From: Neckera pumila
Lineage: Eukaryota; Streptophyta; Bryopsida; Hypnales; Neckeraceae
Direction: 5' to 3'
Length of the DNA: 64,000 nt
NCBI GenBank assembly: GCA_963969595.1
Contig: OZ018411.1
Coordinates: forward strand, 3,598,501-3,662,500
Part shown: piece by piece, positions 34,964 through 46,628 of the stretch
Layout of the letters: each line of letters begins with the position of its first letter
Numbering within the stretch: the first letter of the stretch is position 1
Notes under the pieces: generated by a model
What the model was told of the DNA's origin: nothing
Database searches by the model: none
Seen by the model: the letters and a program-made list of their open reading frames with translations, nothing else
Made by a program: the position numbers and the translations under genes

Positions 34964-35881
34964 CCCCTAAAGGTCCAAGGCCTTTTTTCTGCCAAAAAAC
35001 ACCCAAAACTGCCATATTTTTAGCAAAGAGTGAAAAAAAAAATTTTAATGTTTTTTTTGCACATCTAACTGTAGGATCTTACACTTAACTAGTATGAGAA
35101 TGTGTGGAAAAAATTTCAGAATTTTTGATTGCACAGATTGCACGATATCTATGTTTAAAGTGAAAAAAAAAAAAAAAATTCAGCACATTGTGGGACTGGA
35201 TTTTTTGACTTTGAACATTTTTAACTTAAAATTTTTTTACACTATAGAATTTTGAGCTTTAATAGTGGAGAATTGAGTTGACAATCTACCTAAAAAAGAA
35301 AAATTCAAAAGAACTTAATTTTCATTATTGAAAAAATTGTTAAGTAGAAATAAGTACGAGATAGAAGGAAAATCTAAAATATTCATATATTTTAGATGGA
35401 ATTAAAATGCAATAATCCCAGTGGTCAGATTGTTCTAACAAGTAAACTTAACCATGCAAAATTTTTTTTTTGAAAAGTTTGAAAAATTGCGTTCAGAAGT
35501 GAATCCTACAAGTTATTTTTTTCAAAAAGATGCTCTAACTGCCCGAAAATAAGAATGTCCATAACTTTCTCACAACAAATCCAAATGAAATCAATCAAAA
35601 CTTTTTAGATAGAAAAAAATATAATCTATGAGAAAAAAAATACTAAAAAAAAAAAAAAAAAAAGTGAGAACTTTTTTTGCTGCCCGCTGTCCCCTATTTT
35701 GAGCTTATTTGGTCATAACTTTTGTTCCCGAGCACCGATTGTGAAAAAATTATATTCCCATAAAGCTAATCAGTTTTTTAACCTCCCAAAAAAGTTTCAA
35801 GAAATCAAGAGAAAGTTTTAGTCCGTAGGTACCTGTCCAAAAATGCATGTGTCCCTCGAAGGGACAACGGGCTTTTAGGGG
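34964..35881 (+). mobile_element. TTAA-flanked element, subfamily A (A4)
   Basis: 918 bp that shares the TTAA at 34960-34963 with A3 and ends before TTAA at 35882-35885. Starts CCCCTAAAGGTCCAAGGCC and ends GGGCTTTTAGGGG. Best full-length reference copy. Confidence 0.88.
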
Positions 35882-35885
35882 TTAA

Positions 35886-36850
35886 GAAAAAATATCAGTC
35901 CAAAAAGCCACAAGGAATCTGTAAGGTGAACAGTCAGCCAGTGTGCTCCGTTGGATTTTTGATTAAAAAATATTTTTTTAATATATATTTTGATTTGAAA
36001 ATATTTTTTGTTAAAAAATTAGTTGATTAATTAAAAAAAAATTCTACTATATTTATACATTTGCCGAACCCTAATGGCCTTCCATAAGGCCCATATTTTT
36101 TGTAATAGGGCTTACTTGGATTGAGTATGGTAGAACCACCTATAGCCGATTTTTCAAGGGATTCTGTATATGATCTGGAGCATTGTAAGGAAATGTAAAT
36201 TGTCTCTCATGCAAAAAGATATAAATGATGGGGATTGCAAATTTTTTGTTAATTTTATTCCTTGAATTGCAATTACTATGTGTTTTAGAAGTCAAAAGTT
36301 GGTCTAACCGATATCCTATGTATAGAGTCTTCTACAACTACTCATTCAAAGACTACTTCTTGTTAATTTTGGCTCCCCAAATCACATGTGTCATGGTACT
36401 TCTATACTTACAGTGCTACTACAAGCAAAAAAATATATTCAATAACCAAGAAGTGATGGCCAAAAAGTTGGCATTTTCAATACCATCTGTGTGCATAAAT
36501 CAATCGCCACCAATCTGTAAACAAGTTTGTTGAAGTTATTAATCTATTCTACACTTAATTATGTAACCAATAATGTAATACATGCCACCATTTCCAATAT
36601 CTGATGTTGCAATTTATGTAACACCTGGGAATCATGTCCTACTACTAAGATTACTCTAAGTTGTCAAACTTTGAACCTTATCATAACCATCAAAAAGACC
36701 AATCACAAAAATTAGTCCCAGTCTTTGAGAAAAAATTCACACACCTTATTCATTGTTGATGCTAGGATCATGGTTGGTAATGGATGGTTCGAATATTACC
36801 AACATCTTGTTTTTAGGGTCTTCATGTGAGGTACAAGATGAATATATTTT
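35886..36850. other. AT-rich spacer with a dispersed repeat
   Basis: 36190-36450 is related to 40500-40740 (AGTCAAAAGTTGG, AGAGTCTTC and AGACTACTT blocks). No gene recognised; the 102-codon frame at 36225-36533 lies in this repeat. Confidence 0.45.
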
Positions 36851-36851
36851 T

Positions 36852-38098
36852 CCCCTTAAAGTACCAACATGCATTTTTTGGCTACATAGAAATTTTGGGC
36901 AGGTACGTGTGACTAGAATTTTTTATATTTTTGGACCAAATTTTAATGGAAGGTGGAGATGAGGAATATCTTTCATATGCACTAAATTTCATGACATTTG
37001 GAAAGGTGAGTCAAAAGTTATGGCCAATTATGTTACATTTTTTTGTAGCTTGGCAGTCAGGAAAGATCCAAAAGAATCACTTTTTTCAAAAAAAAAAATG
37101 AATTTTTTTTTCTAGAGTCATTTATATGTGGAAAGCTTTGAGTTATCCCATTTTGATCAATGAGTCAAAAGTTATGAAGATTTTTAATTTACGGGCAGTT
37201 ATGGATTCTCTACTCTAAAATAAACTTTAAAGTTCTTTATCAATACCTTAAATCAGGCTGTTTGTTTGTTTGTTTGTTTTGTTTGTTATGTTGAGATCTC
37301 CCATACCGTGCATCCCCCGGGTGCGTGCTTGGTACCATCGGAAAGCTCTCGCCGAGGAGGGGTGCACGGGCTTGGTTTCGTGGCGTTTGGAGCGGTGGTG
37401 CAAAAGTTATTGAATTTCAAAGTATTTATTGATTAAAAAATTAGAAAATTACTTTTACTTTGATTTTGGTGGCGTTCTTGGTACTGGGAGTGGAACCGGG
37501 AGTAGAACCGGGAGTGGAACTAGAAGTGGATGAAAATTGGGCCAACGGCACAGGGCCACACTAGTCTTACTTAATTTTCAATTTTTTTGAAAAAAGACAA
37601 ATTACAGGATGTAGATTATTTATTACAACATTGCAACTATTGGGATTGGCATTTTTCAATTCCATAATTAAATTCTTGATAATTTAGTGTTTTGAATCAT
37701 TCTCTACTACTATCTACTCATTAGTTTTTTTCCTGTATGTTGTACAATTCCAAATGAAATGAAAATTTTCAAACATGTGGCCAATTTGTCTAGGAAAAAG
37801 AATCCAAAGAAACACCGTCGTTTTGGACATTTTTCATCAAAAAGTAAGCTTGTGAAGTGCAACTGCCCTTTTTTTTGCAGGGCCAAAACAATGATTTCAG
37901 TGAATTTGAATGCTAATATCTTGCAATCCACGCGGTGAAAATTTCTGAAATTTTTTCCACGTATTCTCAAGTCAGCATAATACAAGATCCTACGGTTACA
38001 TGTGTCAAAAAAAGCTTTTTTCCAAAAATTGGGTATGTGTACCAAAATGGCAGTTTTTAAGCATTTTCAATGAAAACATACTCATGAAACTTTAGGGG
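36852..38098 (-). mobile_element. TTAA-type element, subfamily C, interrupted (C4)
   Basis: Left end CCCCTTAAAGTACC after TTTT (decayed TTAA); right TTAA at 38099-38102. Reverse orientation. Interrupted at about 37247-37566. Confidence 0.75.
37247..37566. mobile_element. Insertion X1 in C4
   Basis: Carries a GTTT microsatellite (37259-37287), then TTGAGATCTC and GGGGTGCACGGGCTT blocks, and a GGGAGTGGAACC tandem (37483-37528). An inverted relative lies at 44745-44905. Ends and class unclear. Confidence 0.5.
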
Positions 38099-38651
38099 TT
38101 AAGTTACTCCAACCTCAAAATACTTCAGAAATCTATTTTTCTTTTCTTTCTCCACATTCAAATGTGTTTTGTTGATAACTAGATTTGTTGATGGTTTCCC
38201 AAATCTTTATGGCATCAAATAAAAAATTGTGGCCACAATAGGATGGATAAATGTGTTATGCCTTTTTCCTTTTTTTCCTTTTTCCTTTTTCGAGGAGAAG
38301 AAAGCAAATTCATTTACATTAAAAAAATACAGTTGTTGTTGCTTTCCATTAGCATCGATCCTAGCACACCGTGCTGATCATTGCCACGTACCCAAGTATC
38401 GAAATGAAGTGACATGGAAGCCTGCAATGCCATTGGTGGAGAGAGAAGTGCAACGTGCCCAAAAGGGCACTTTCTATTGGATAGGTGAGATTCCAGCTCC
38501 CCAGAGTGGGATTCCCAAGGGAACAAACGGAACTGAAAAGAACAGTCTTTTGTTTGTTTGTCACGTGAAAGTTTAGAGCATCTCCACTCATAACATTCAG
38601 TAGCAGAGTGATCCCCGACGAAATGGTGTGGTATATTTCACACCATCAGTA

Positions 38652-38885
38652 CACAAAATAGTGAAATTGGGTTGCCTCAATAATTAGGTTGCCTTCACTG
38701 ACAGAAGTTACCTCATGAGCCATTGTTTGTCCAGATGGAGCCACACGCAGTTCTCTAAACCCAAGTCATGAACAGTGCACCAACCCATACAATACACATA
38801 GTCTCTTCAGCATTCTTTGTACATATTTATATAGTGTTGAATGTCGAGAAATCAGTATGGGGCAACCTAATTTCACTATTTTGTG
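38652..38885. mobile_element. TA-flanked MITE, CACAAAATAGTG ends (T1)
   Basis: 234 bp, inverted ends of about 25 bp with one mismatch, TA on both sides. Relative T2 at 54983-55239. Confidence 0.8.
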
Positions 38886-39055
38886 TAGCTAATAGTACAT
38901 GCGTTGATTTTGTCAAAGAATTGCAGTAATTCAGCTGGCTGCAATTGTACAAGTTAGATTAAAATTAAAAGAAAACCAGCATTCTAAATCCATTGACGAA
39001 ACACACAAAAACCACCGTTCTACACCTATACATTGTATATTTTGAAAACCCAAAA

Positions 39056-39133
39056 TATAATTGGTTTTTGTATGCAAACTAAATGCTTGGTTCATTGGTT
39101 TTGTTTCTTTTTTGTATTTATACAAAAACCAAT
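39056..39133. repeat. 17-bp inverted repeat
   Basis: ATAATTGGTTTTTGTAT near 39057 is matched by ATACAAAAACCAATTAT ending near 39135; hairpin of about 80 nt. Confidence 0.6.
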
Positions 39134-39161
39134 TATATTTTGAATTTTCATGTGAGAAGAG

Positions 39162-39164
39162 AAG

Positions 39165-39205
<41 letters not shown>

Positions 39206-39690
39206 TTTGGGGTGGTAGGAGGTAAAACAACCCATGTGGGATATGTAAATTAGAATTTTAGACCTCATGTAGGCATAGTAGAATTATTTTTTCAAAAAAC
39301 TTTGAACTAAGAAAAGTTGGTAAATCAAGATAAGTTTCATCTTCAAAAATCCATTTGATATTTTGAGCCTCTAAATACAAAGTTATGGACAAATTTCAAT
39401 GAGAGGTTGGAATGGACATTTTCTTTAACATTTTAAAAAATTCTCTCAACTTTGTCCATAACTTTTGGAGGTGAAACTTATCTTCATTTACCAATTTTTT
39501 TTGGTTCAATTTTTTTTGAGAAAAGTTATACTACTATGCCTAAAAGAGGTCTAAAATTCTACTTTTAACACAATCCTTTGTCTTTGACTTAACTATGAGT
39601 GCTTGAGAAACTCGAAATTCTAATTTATTTATCCCACATGGATTGTTCTACCTCTTACCACTCCATGTATATATAAAAAGCTGTCTTCTC
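39162..39690. repeat. Long foldback element D1 with TA microsatellite
   Basis: Two arms of about 230 bp face each other (GGGGTGGTAGGAGG and ACCTCTTACCACTCC, then CCCATGTGGGATA and TATCCCACATGG). A TA run fills 39166-39202. Relatives at 52699, 59150, 59785 and 61446. Confidence 0.75.
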
Positions 39691-40129
39691 ATTTGAAAAC
39701 CCAAAATAAGTTATTGATGGCAAATGACTAGATTGCAATAGTGTATTAAAAATTGGATTCTTTGAGGGTTTAGCAATCCATCTTTCTCTTCAAATATTTG
39801 CTGATTTTTATGTTTGGTCCTAGAATTAACAAAAGAAAATGGAGCATATCATAATGTACTGCGACTATTCTTGTACTGAAGCTTACATTAATGCTAAACG
39901 GATGAACTTAGTAGATGAGGACTTCAGAGAGGGAAATGGAGCCTCTCTAAAGGCTACTGAATGTTATGATCTTGCTCTAAAAAATCAATATGGAAAACTA
40001 CTTGTGGCGGGATCCCAATATGAAAAAATGACTTTTGTTGAATACTTCCCCCGTCCATACGCGCGCTCAAGCCTCAACAAGAAATGACAATGTCTTTATT
40101 TGTTTTCAATTTTTCAAATTTTCATATAC

Positions 40130-40346
40130 CACTATAAGACACTAATGTTTTAATTGACGAGCCCTGATTTTTCTTGACAGATTCTAGTGGACGTCCAATG
40201 CAACAAACCTATGTTTTTTGTCAACAAAAATGTCCAATGTGACATCAATGTTGATACAAAAACATGGATTTGTTGCATTGGACGTCCACTAAAATCCGTC
40301 AAGAAAAATCAGGGCCTGTCACCTAAAATGCGGATTTCTTATAGTG
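40130..40346. mobile_element. CACTA-type MITE with long internal hairpin
   Basis: 217 bp from CACTATAAGA to TCTTATAGTG with 3-bp duplication TAC (40127-40129, 40347-40349). Inside, arms of about 55 bp are near-perfect inverted copies (GTGGACGTCCAATGCAACAA on the left at about 40190). Confidence 0.85.
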
Positions 40347-40439
40347 TACGGAATATTTTTTTGACATGGTTCATTGTGTGGCATTGTTCACTGCTTGGCA
40401 CCAACCCAAATCAAGCGTGCAAACACGTCACGACAATTA

Positions 40440-40863
40440 AGGTAACTACACCCATATCCGATCATTTAAGCGATTTTGAAACAGATCATAAACATTATGA
40501 AGCAATGCAAATTTTTCCCAAGTAGGAAGATAGGAAATATAGGGACTGTAATTTTTTGGTAATTTAATTTCCAAAACTGAAATTACTATAATTTTTGGAA
40601 GTCAAAAAGTAGGCCAAACCCATACTGAATGTTTAGAGTCTTCCAATTTTGATCAATCAAGAGACTACTTTCCCACTCACTACTTTCCGCATACTTTATA
40701 ACACTTTAGGACATCTGTCATGACATTCTTAGTTCCAATCTTGAAAAGGAAAAAAACAAAACATTTCAATCTTTGATTATAAACCGGTTCTAGCTTTGGT
40801 TGGAAATACATGCATGCTACAGGTTGGGTTTCAGTCCCTGGTTGGGTATAGGTGCTTTTACCT
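40440..40863. mobile_element. TA-flanked element, AGGTAACT ends (U3)
   Basis: 424 bp, ends AGGTAACTACACCCATA and TATAGGTGCTTTTACCT, TA on both sides. Inside related to 36190-36450. Confidence 0.55.
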
Positions 40864-41055
40864 TATTTTTTGATGAAGAAGTGGGTTGCGAGATAACTGA
40901 GCAGGCTCTAAATTGTTGCAGTTAAGCAACTTGTTTTCCCGTGGTAGAGGTGACAAGACCAAATTGGGCGGTTGCAATGGGGGGACAAAAACAAGCCCAA
41001 GCTCACAATATATCACCCCGGGATCCTTTTCAGGGAAAGAGTGGAGATGTTCTTA

Positions 41056-41734
41056 GTACCCTACTTGATGGTCATGTTTGGCATATATTATTATCATTTG
41101 TTGTTTAGAAGTGCCTCATGTAAACTTATGATTGGTTTGAGGTGTTGAGGGCTTTTCAAAATATGAGACCAACTTCACACTATAAAGAGTAGTAACTATT
41201 CATTGTATCTGTGACATCCTTCCATTGGCTTAGAGAGTCATATCATTGCCTCATGTGCCTTCATAGTGATGGCAAAGGTAACTTTCCACGTCATTCCTTC
41301 ATAGATGAAGAATAATCTTAGGTGTCTTTGATTGGCAACAAGTCTCTACCTTGGAGTTTGTCCGGAAGCCCCTCAAATTTAGGCTCTCTTAAAATAAGCA
41401 TCCTCCTTTAATCTCAACCATGCACTTTCCCTGCAACTTGAAATGATGTGGCATGCAATAAATTAATGCATCTATACTTCCGAGACTTTTGTACATTGCT
41501 CCTTGTAATCTAAAGCATCGTGAAGTGGAATTTAATTCATCACGACATTGCCAAAATTGACATTTAGGGGAGGTAAGCCATTGCCAAAAAAATATCATAT
41601 GTATTTGGAGTTTGCAATTTGTAGTAGAATCATCAAAAATGTTCTACAAATTGCACTCGTAATGGGATATTCTCAAATCATCCATCTAAATCTAAGAACA
41701 TTCATTCAATTTTTTAGCATATTTCAAGAGTTGT
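41056..41734. other. Spacer
   Basis: No gene recognised. AGGGGAGGTAAGCCATTGCC near 41569 resembles the end of the MITE at 53487. Confidence 0.4.
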
Positions 41735-41738
41735 TTAA

Positions 41739-42655
41739 CCCCTAAAAGACCATTGTCCCTTTGGGGGACAAATGGGAATTTTGGGCAAGTGCAACGGGTT
41801 GAAAGTTTGTCTTGATTTTTTTAAACCTTTTTTGAAGATAGAAAAACTGATAAGCTTCATAAGAATATTATTTTTTTTTCAATCAATGCCTGGGACAAAA
41901 GCTATGCTAGGAAGATAAAATAGTGGAGACGAGGGGAGGGGCAATAGAAAAAAATTTAAAATTTGAATTTCTTAAAACTTTTTTTTGTTTGTAGATTATG
42001 TTTTTGTCTATATAGAAAGCTTTGATTCATTCTATTTGAATTTGTTATTAAAAAATTATGGACAATCTTGTTTTTTTGGGCAATGAGAACATCTTCTTGA
42101 AAAAATAACTTTTAGGATTCATTTTTGAATGCAATTTTTATAATTTTTCAAAAAACAAAGTTCTATATGGTTTAGTTTGCTTGCTAGAATAATCTCATCA
42201 TTGGTATTAGTGCATTTTAATTCTATTTTAGAGATATATATAATTTAGATTTTCCTTCTATCCCGTACGTATTTCTACTTAACAATTTTTTATAGAGTGA
42301 AAATTAAATTTTTTTGGAATTTGTTTTTCTAGATTCTCAACTCAATTATCCACTATGAAGGTTTAAAACTCAAAATTCTGTATTGCAAAAAATTAAAGTT
42401 AAAAAGATTGAAAGTAAAATAATCTAGTCCCGCAATGTGATGAAAATTTTATTTTTTCTACTTTAAACGTAGAAATTTTGCAATCTGTGCGGTCAAAAAA
42501 TTTGAAATTTTTTCCACAAATTCTCATACTAGACAGGTGTAAGATTCTATGGTTAGATGTGCAAAAAAAAAAATTCAATTTTTTTTATTCTTTGCTATAA
42601 AAACGGCAGTTTTGAGTGTTTTTTGGCAGGAAAAAAGACCTTGATCTATTAGGGG
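41739..42655 (-). mobile_element. TTAA-flanked element, subfamily A (A5)
   Basis: 917 bp between TTAA (41735-41738) and TTAA (42656-42659), reverse orientation. Starts CCCCTAAAAGACCATTGTCC. Confidence 0.88.
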
Positions 42656-42744
42656 TTAAGTCACAATTCAAGGGTAATTTGAGTGTGCTTGGACTGAAAT
42701 GGTTTAAAAACATAGAGGTAAAGTAATATATCAAATAAATACAC

Positions 42745-43055
42745 ACTTGAACCATTTTCTAAGAACACTCAACACATTCAAATCATTCACTTGTAATTAT
42801 CATTACTTTACCTCCACATACTTGAACCATTTTCCAAGAACAACTCTCAACACACTCAAATCATTTACTTGTAATTATCATTACTTTACCTCCACATATT
42901 TGAACCATTTTCAAAAAACGCTCAACACACTCAAACCATACACGTAATTATAACTTATTACTTTACCCACACATACTTGAATCATTTTCCAAAACCACTC
43001 AAGACCTTCAAACCATTTACTCGTAATTGTACTACTTTATCTCTACGTTGTGCAT
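42745..43055. repeat. Minisatellite, period about 76 bp
   Basis: Four units led by AACCATTTTC(C/T)AAGAAC, each followed by CTCAACACACTCAAA and TAATTATCATTACTTTACC. A partial inverted unit precedes it (near 42700-42730). Confidence 0.85.
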
Positions 43056-43800
43056 GCCATACGTATACTTGAAGACATTTACCGTGACGGTTTTAAAACT
43101 CATATTGTCATCACATCAAAAGCTCACTCGCCGATCAAATGGCTGGAGCGCAAAAAACCATCAGGTAGTTCAACCACACTTTTTTTGTTACCACCAACTT
43201 GTGATGCGCTCAAATATGCACTCCATTTCTCTGTATTTCAAATAAAAAGTAAAAAAAATATGCACTCCAAAAGAAACCCTGAAGGAGCTTCCCAAACAGT
43301 GTTTGGAAACCTCTTCTTCACTCCACACTTCATCAAAAGAATGCCGTGAGTGTAAGAGTGCGAAAAAACTCGAGGATGCTCCAAAAGGAAAGCCAAAACA
43401 AATAGAAACAAACAACGGGTGGATCTCAGAATGGGAGCATCAGCATCATCCTGTGGCCCATCCCCGAGTCTAGAAGATAACCATTGAGAAGCAGGCGAAG
43501 AAGCTGCTCATCACGGATGGGGACCCCTCACGGACCCATCACGGACCCCCACCCCAGGGCAGTTGAACTGGGTTTCCAATTGTCATGTGTACAACAGTGG
43601 CTCGGGACATGGAGTGCGCACAATTTTCCAAAAAAATTGTCCTAGAATGGACTCCACCATACATAAGCTTATCCAAACAGTTGTTTCGGTGAAATTCTGA
43701 TTGATTTGTTTCAAACGAAGAAAAATTTAAAAATTATCCAAATGGTTGTTTTGCTGTTCTACTAGTGTGCCCTGTGCCGTTGCCACAGTCAAAATAAAAG
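43056..43800. other. Unique spacer
   Basis: Mixed composition; two overlapping frames (43050-43349 and 43188-43415) have no recognised motif. 43520-43555 has a small CACGGACCC repeat. No gene called. Confidence 0.4.
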
Positions 43801-43804
43801 TTAA

Positions 43805-44474
43805 CCCTGGAATGCCGCGGACGCCATTCTGTGACATTCCGATGACAATACTGTTGAGCCAAGAGAGTTCAAAAGCATTTTTTCATCCTCCTTTTCCTTG
43901 TTGACCTTTCACATTGGGTTCTGAAGAGTATCCAATTGAGTTTGTACTCTTTCCAATTTTTGTCTTCACGAAAATGAGAAGCTATTAAAAAAAAAGGATT
44001 ACAAAATATGATATTTTATGAGTTTGAGTCAAACAAACAAAATGAAGGTCATTTACTCTGGTTTCACCTCCAATTTGAATTTTGAAAAAATTCCTGATAC
44101 TGCATATTTTATTGCAATTTGAACATTGGGTGTATTTTCAATGTCTATTATTTTCTAATTATAGAATGACACGGAAATTGAGTTTATACCATGATGTTTG
44201 TCATTGTGATACACACTTATGGTGAAATTTTTAGATTTTTTGAAATATTTTTCTATTTAATATAAATTTTCTTCACTTTTTCTTCAAAAATTCTTTAAGA
44301 AATGAATTTTCCACCAAAAAATCTAAATTTTTTCTGAAGTAAAGAAGACATGTACTTTCATCTCTGAAAAATAAAAATAAAATTTTTCATGGATATCTAA
44401 TTGCAAAATGGTAGCAAATTGAGTGATGGACAGTGAGGTTTGAAATCAATGGTCATGGGTCCATCATTTAGGGG
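43805..44474 (+). mobile_element. TTAA-flanked element, subfamily B (B2)
   Basis: 670 bp between TTAA (43801-43804) and TTAA (44475-44478). Starts CCCTGGAATGCCGCGGACG; ends GGGTCCATCATTTAGGGG. Uninterrupted reference for B. Confidence 0.88.
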
Positions 44475-44478
44475 TTAA

Positions 44479-44915
44479 AGTACTTTTCCAATTTTTTGAT
44501 TCAATAAAAACTTTTAGGTTTTGGGTGGAGTCTCTTGTTCTTGTCACTCGTACTAGCAACCAGATTAGTTTGAACAAGGAGGGCCCCCTCCTTTGTTTAT
44601 TTGCTTAGGCTTTTTCTATCACTCATTTACTTTTCCACTCGTTCTCTCTTCATTGTCCAGCCTTCTGGCTTGGCCGTTTTGTACTTTGTGTTTTCTTTAA
44701 TGCTATAGGTCTCCCATTTGTTCAAAAAATAAAATAAAAATAAAATAATGAACTAAAAACTTTGAAATTCTATCACTGAGAAGATCCAAACGCCATGAAA
44801 CAAAGCCTGTGCACCCCTCTTTGCCGAGCACTTTCTGACAGGATCAAGAATGCCACCAAAGGACGCACGATTCAAGAGATCTCAATGTAACAAACAAACA
44901 ACCAACCTATCTCAA
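44479..44915. repeat. Spacer with possible retroposon tail and X2
   Basis: 44500-44746 has a pyrimidine-rich stretch ending in an A-rich AAAATAAAAT repeat, like a non-LTR retroposon tail. 44745-44905 is the inverted relative of X1 (37280-37440). Confidence 0.4.
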
Positions 44916-45832
44916 CCACTAAAGTTCCATGACTATGTTTTCGTCAAAAATGCCCCAAAACTGAAATTTTTAGTACAAGTACCCAATTTTTGAATTTTTT
45001 TTTTACACATCTAACCGTAAGATCTTGTAGTATGCTGCCTCGAAAACATGTGGTAAGAATTTCTGAAATTTCCACTGCATGGATTGCAAGATATAAGTAT
45101 TCAAATTCACTGAAATCATTTTCTTGGCCCTACAAAAAAATAGGGCAGTTGCACTTTTCAAGCTCACTTTTTGATGAAAAAATGTCCGAAATGATGATGC
45201 TTCATTGGATTCTTTTTTCTAGACAAGTTGGCAACATGCTTGAAAATTTTCATTTGGAATTGTTCAACATATAGGAAAGAAGTAGTAAGTAGTAGATAGT
45301 AGTAGAAAATGATTCAAAATACTGAATTGTCAAGAATTTAATTATAGAATTGAAATATGTCAATCCTAATGGTTAAAATGTTGTAATAAACAATCTACAT
45401 CCTATGATTTTATTTTTTTCAAAAAACATTGAAAATTGAATAAGATAAAGGACTTCAAAGTTTATTTTAGAGTAGGAAATCTATAATTGCCTACAAACTA
45501 AAAATCTTCATAACTTTTGACTCACTGATCAAAATGGGATGATTCAAAGCTTTTTACATGTATGTAACTCTAGTAAACCAATTTCAAATTTTTGTTTTTG
45601 AAAAAAGTGACTTTTTTTATCTGCCCAAACTGCCCGGTTATGAAAAAAGTAACATATTAGGCCATAACTTTTTACTCACATTTCCAAATGTCATGAAATT
45701 TAGTGCATATGAAAGATATTCCTTGCGCCCACCTTCTATTAAAATTTTAACCTAATGTATGGAAATCTCTAGTCACACATAACTGCCCAGAATTTCTATA
45801 CAACCCAGAAAGGCACGCCGGTCCTTTAGGGG
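44916..45832 (+). mobile_element. TTAA-type element, subfamily C (C5)
   Basis: 917 bp. Left flank TCAA (mutated) and start CCACTAAAGTTCCATGAC; right TTAA at 45833-45836. The 94-codon frame inside is not shared in frame with other C copies. Confidence 0.82.
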
Positions 45833-45836
45833 TTAA

Positions 45837-46624
45837 AGATATGGATGGACGGATTATTAATTTTATTTCTTTGAAAATGAGACACATAGGTGCCTGGTTA
45901 ATGGAGGTAGGACGCTAAAGAAACCCGTCCTGCAAAGTGGGCCCTATGAGGCAAATTTTTCCTTGGGAAAAAGGCAATAACTTTTTATTTGCCACACATG
46001 ATAAAATTTGCAAAATTTCAAATTTGTAGTTGCAATTAGAGGCCCTAAAGTAGTTTTGGAAGGAAAGATAAAGAACATAGAGTAAATACAGCAGAGATAG
46101 GAGGGTTTTTTACAATTATCATGGAGAATACAAAATTCACCCTGCAAAACCTGTTGTGTAGGCGAAGTTTAGTGTTTTGCATTGATGGGTCTGTCCCTAT
46201 TTTCATGTTGGGGATGTGGTGGTAAATTCAATAAGGTGGCCCCCTCCAAATGTGCCTTAAACCTCCATTATTATCATTCTGGGTACATCTCCAGAATCAA
46301 TATGTACCTATGTGGAAGAAAAAGATTCCAAAACCTCTATTAAAAAGCTTTGACCCTTTGTAATTTTTGCATGTGACCAAAATGTTGTGTGTTCTTAGGT
46401 GTGCTGCAACCAACTTTCACTTGCCAACAAAAAGTATAAAAATTAGACACTTTAATAATAGGAACTAGTCGTAGTAGCAAAATGTGGCGGTTTGGGGAGG
46501 TCCTACTGGGTACTTTAACCCTTTAGATCTAAGAGTTGTCTTGGTCATAGCAAGAACATAGATGGAATCTTTAGTAGATGTGGGTGTATAGATGGGGATT
46601 AAGGAGCTGAAGTGGAGAAAATAA
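45837..46624. other. Spacer
   Basis: No gene or element seen apart from TTAACCCTTTAGATC near 46515, which may be an isolated terminus. Confidence 0.4.
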
Positions 46625-46628
46625 TTAA

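Larger units (their letters stand above)
38576..41052. mobile_element. 2.5-kb TTA-flanked element carrying other insertions (Y1)
   Basis: Left end GAGCATCTCCACTC after TTA (38573-38575); right end GAGTGGAGATGTTC before TTA (41053-41055). It encloses a TA MITE, a foldback element, a CACTA MITE and a third TA MITE. Part of it (39690-39990) is paralogous to 53290-53760. The 82-codon frame at 39839-40087 is unrecognised. Confidence 0.5.

Noticed and set aside
37710..38045. Frames inside C and A elements (e.g. 37710-38045, 44990-45274, 3577-3783) as a shared transposon protein
   Set aside because: Similar DNA, but open frames differ between copies and are short; no catalytic motif.
42745..43055. 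Regular repeats as a CRISPR array
   Set aside because: The whole 76-bp unit is repeated, with no unique spacers, in a plant nuclear context.
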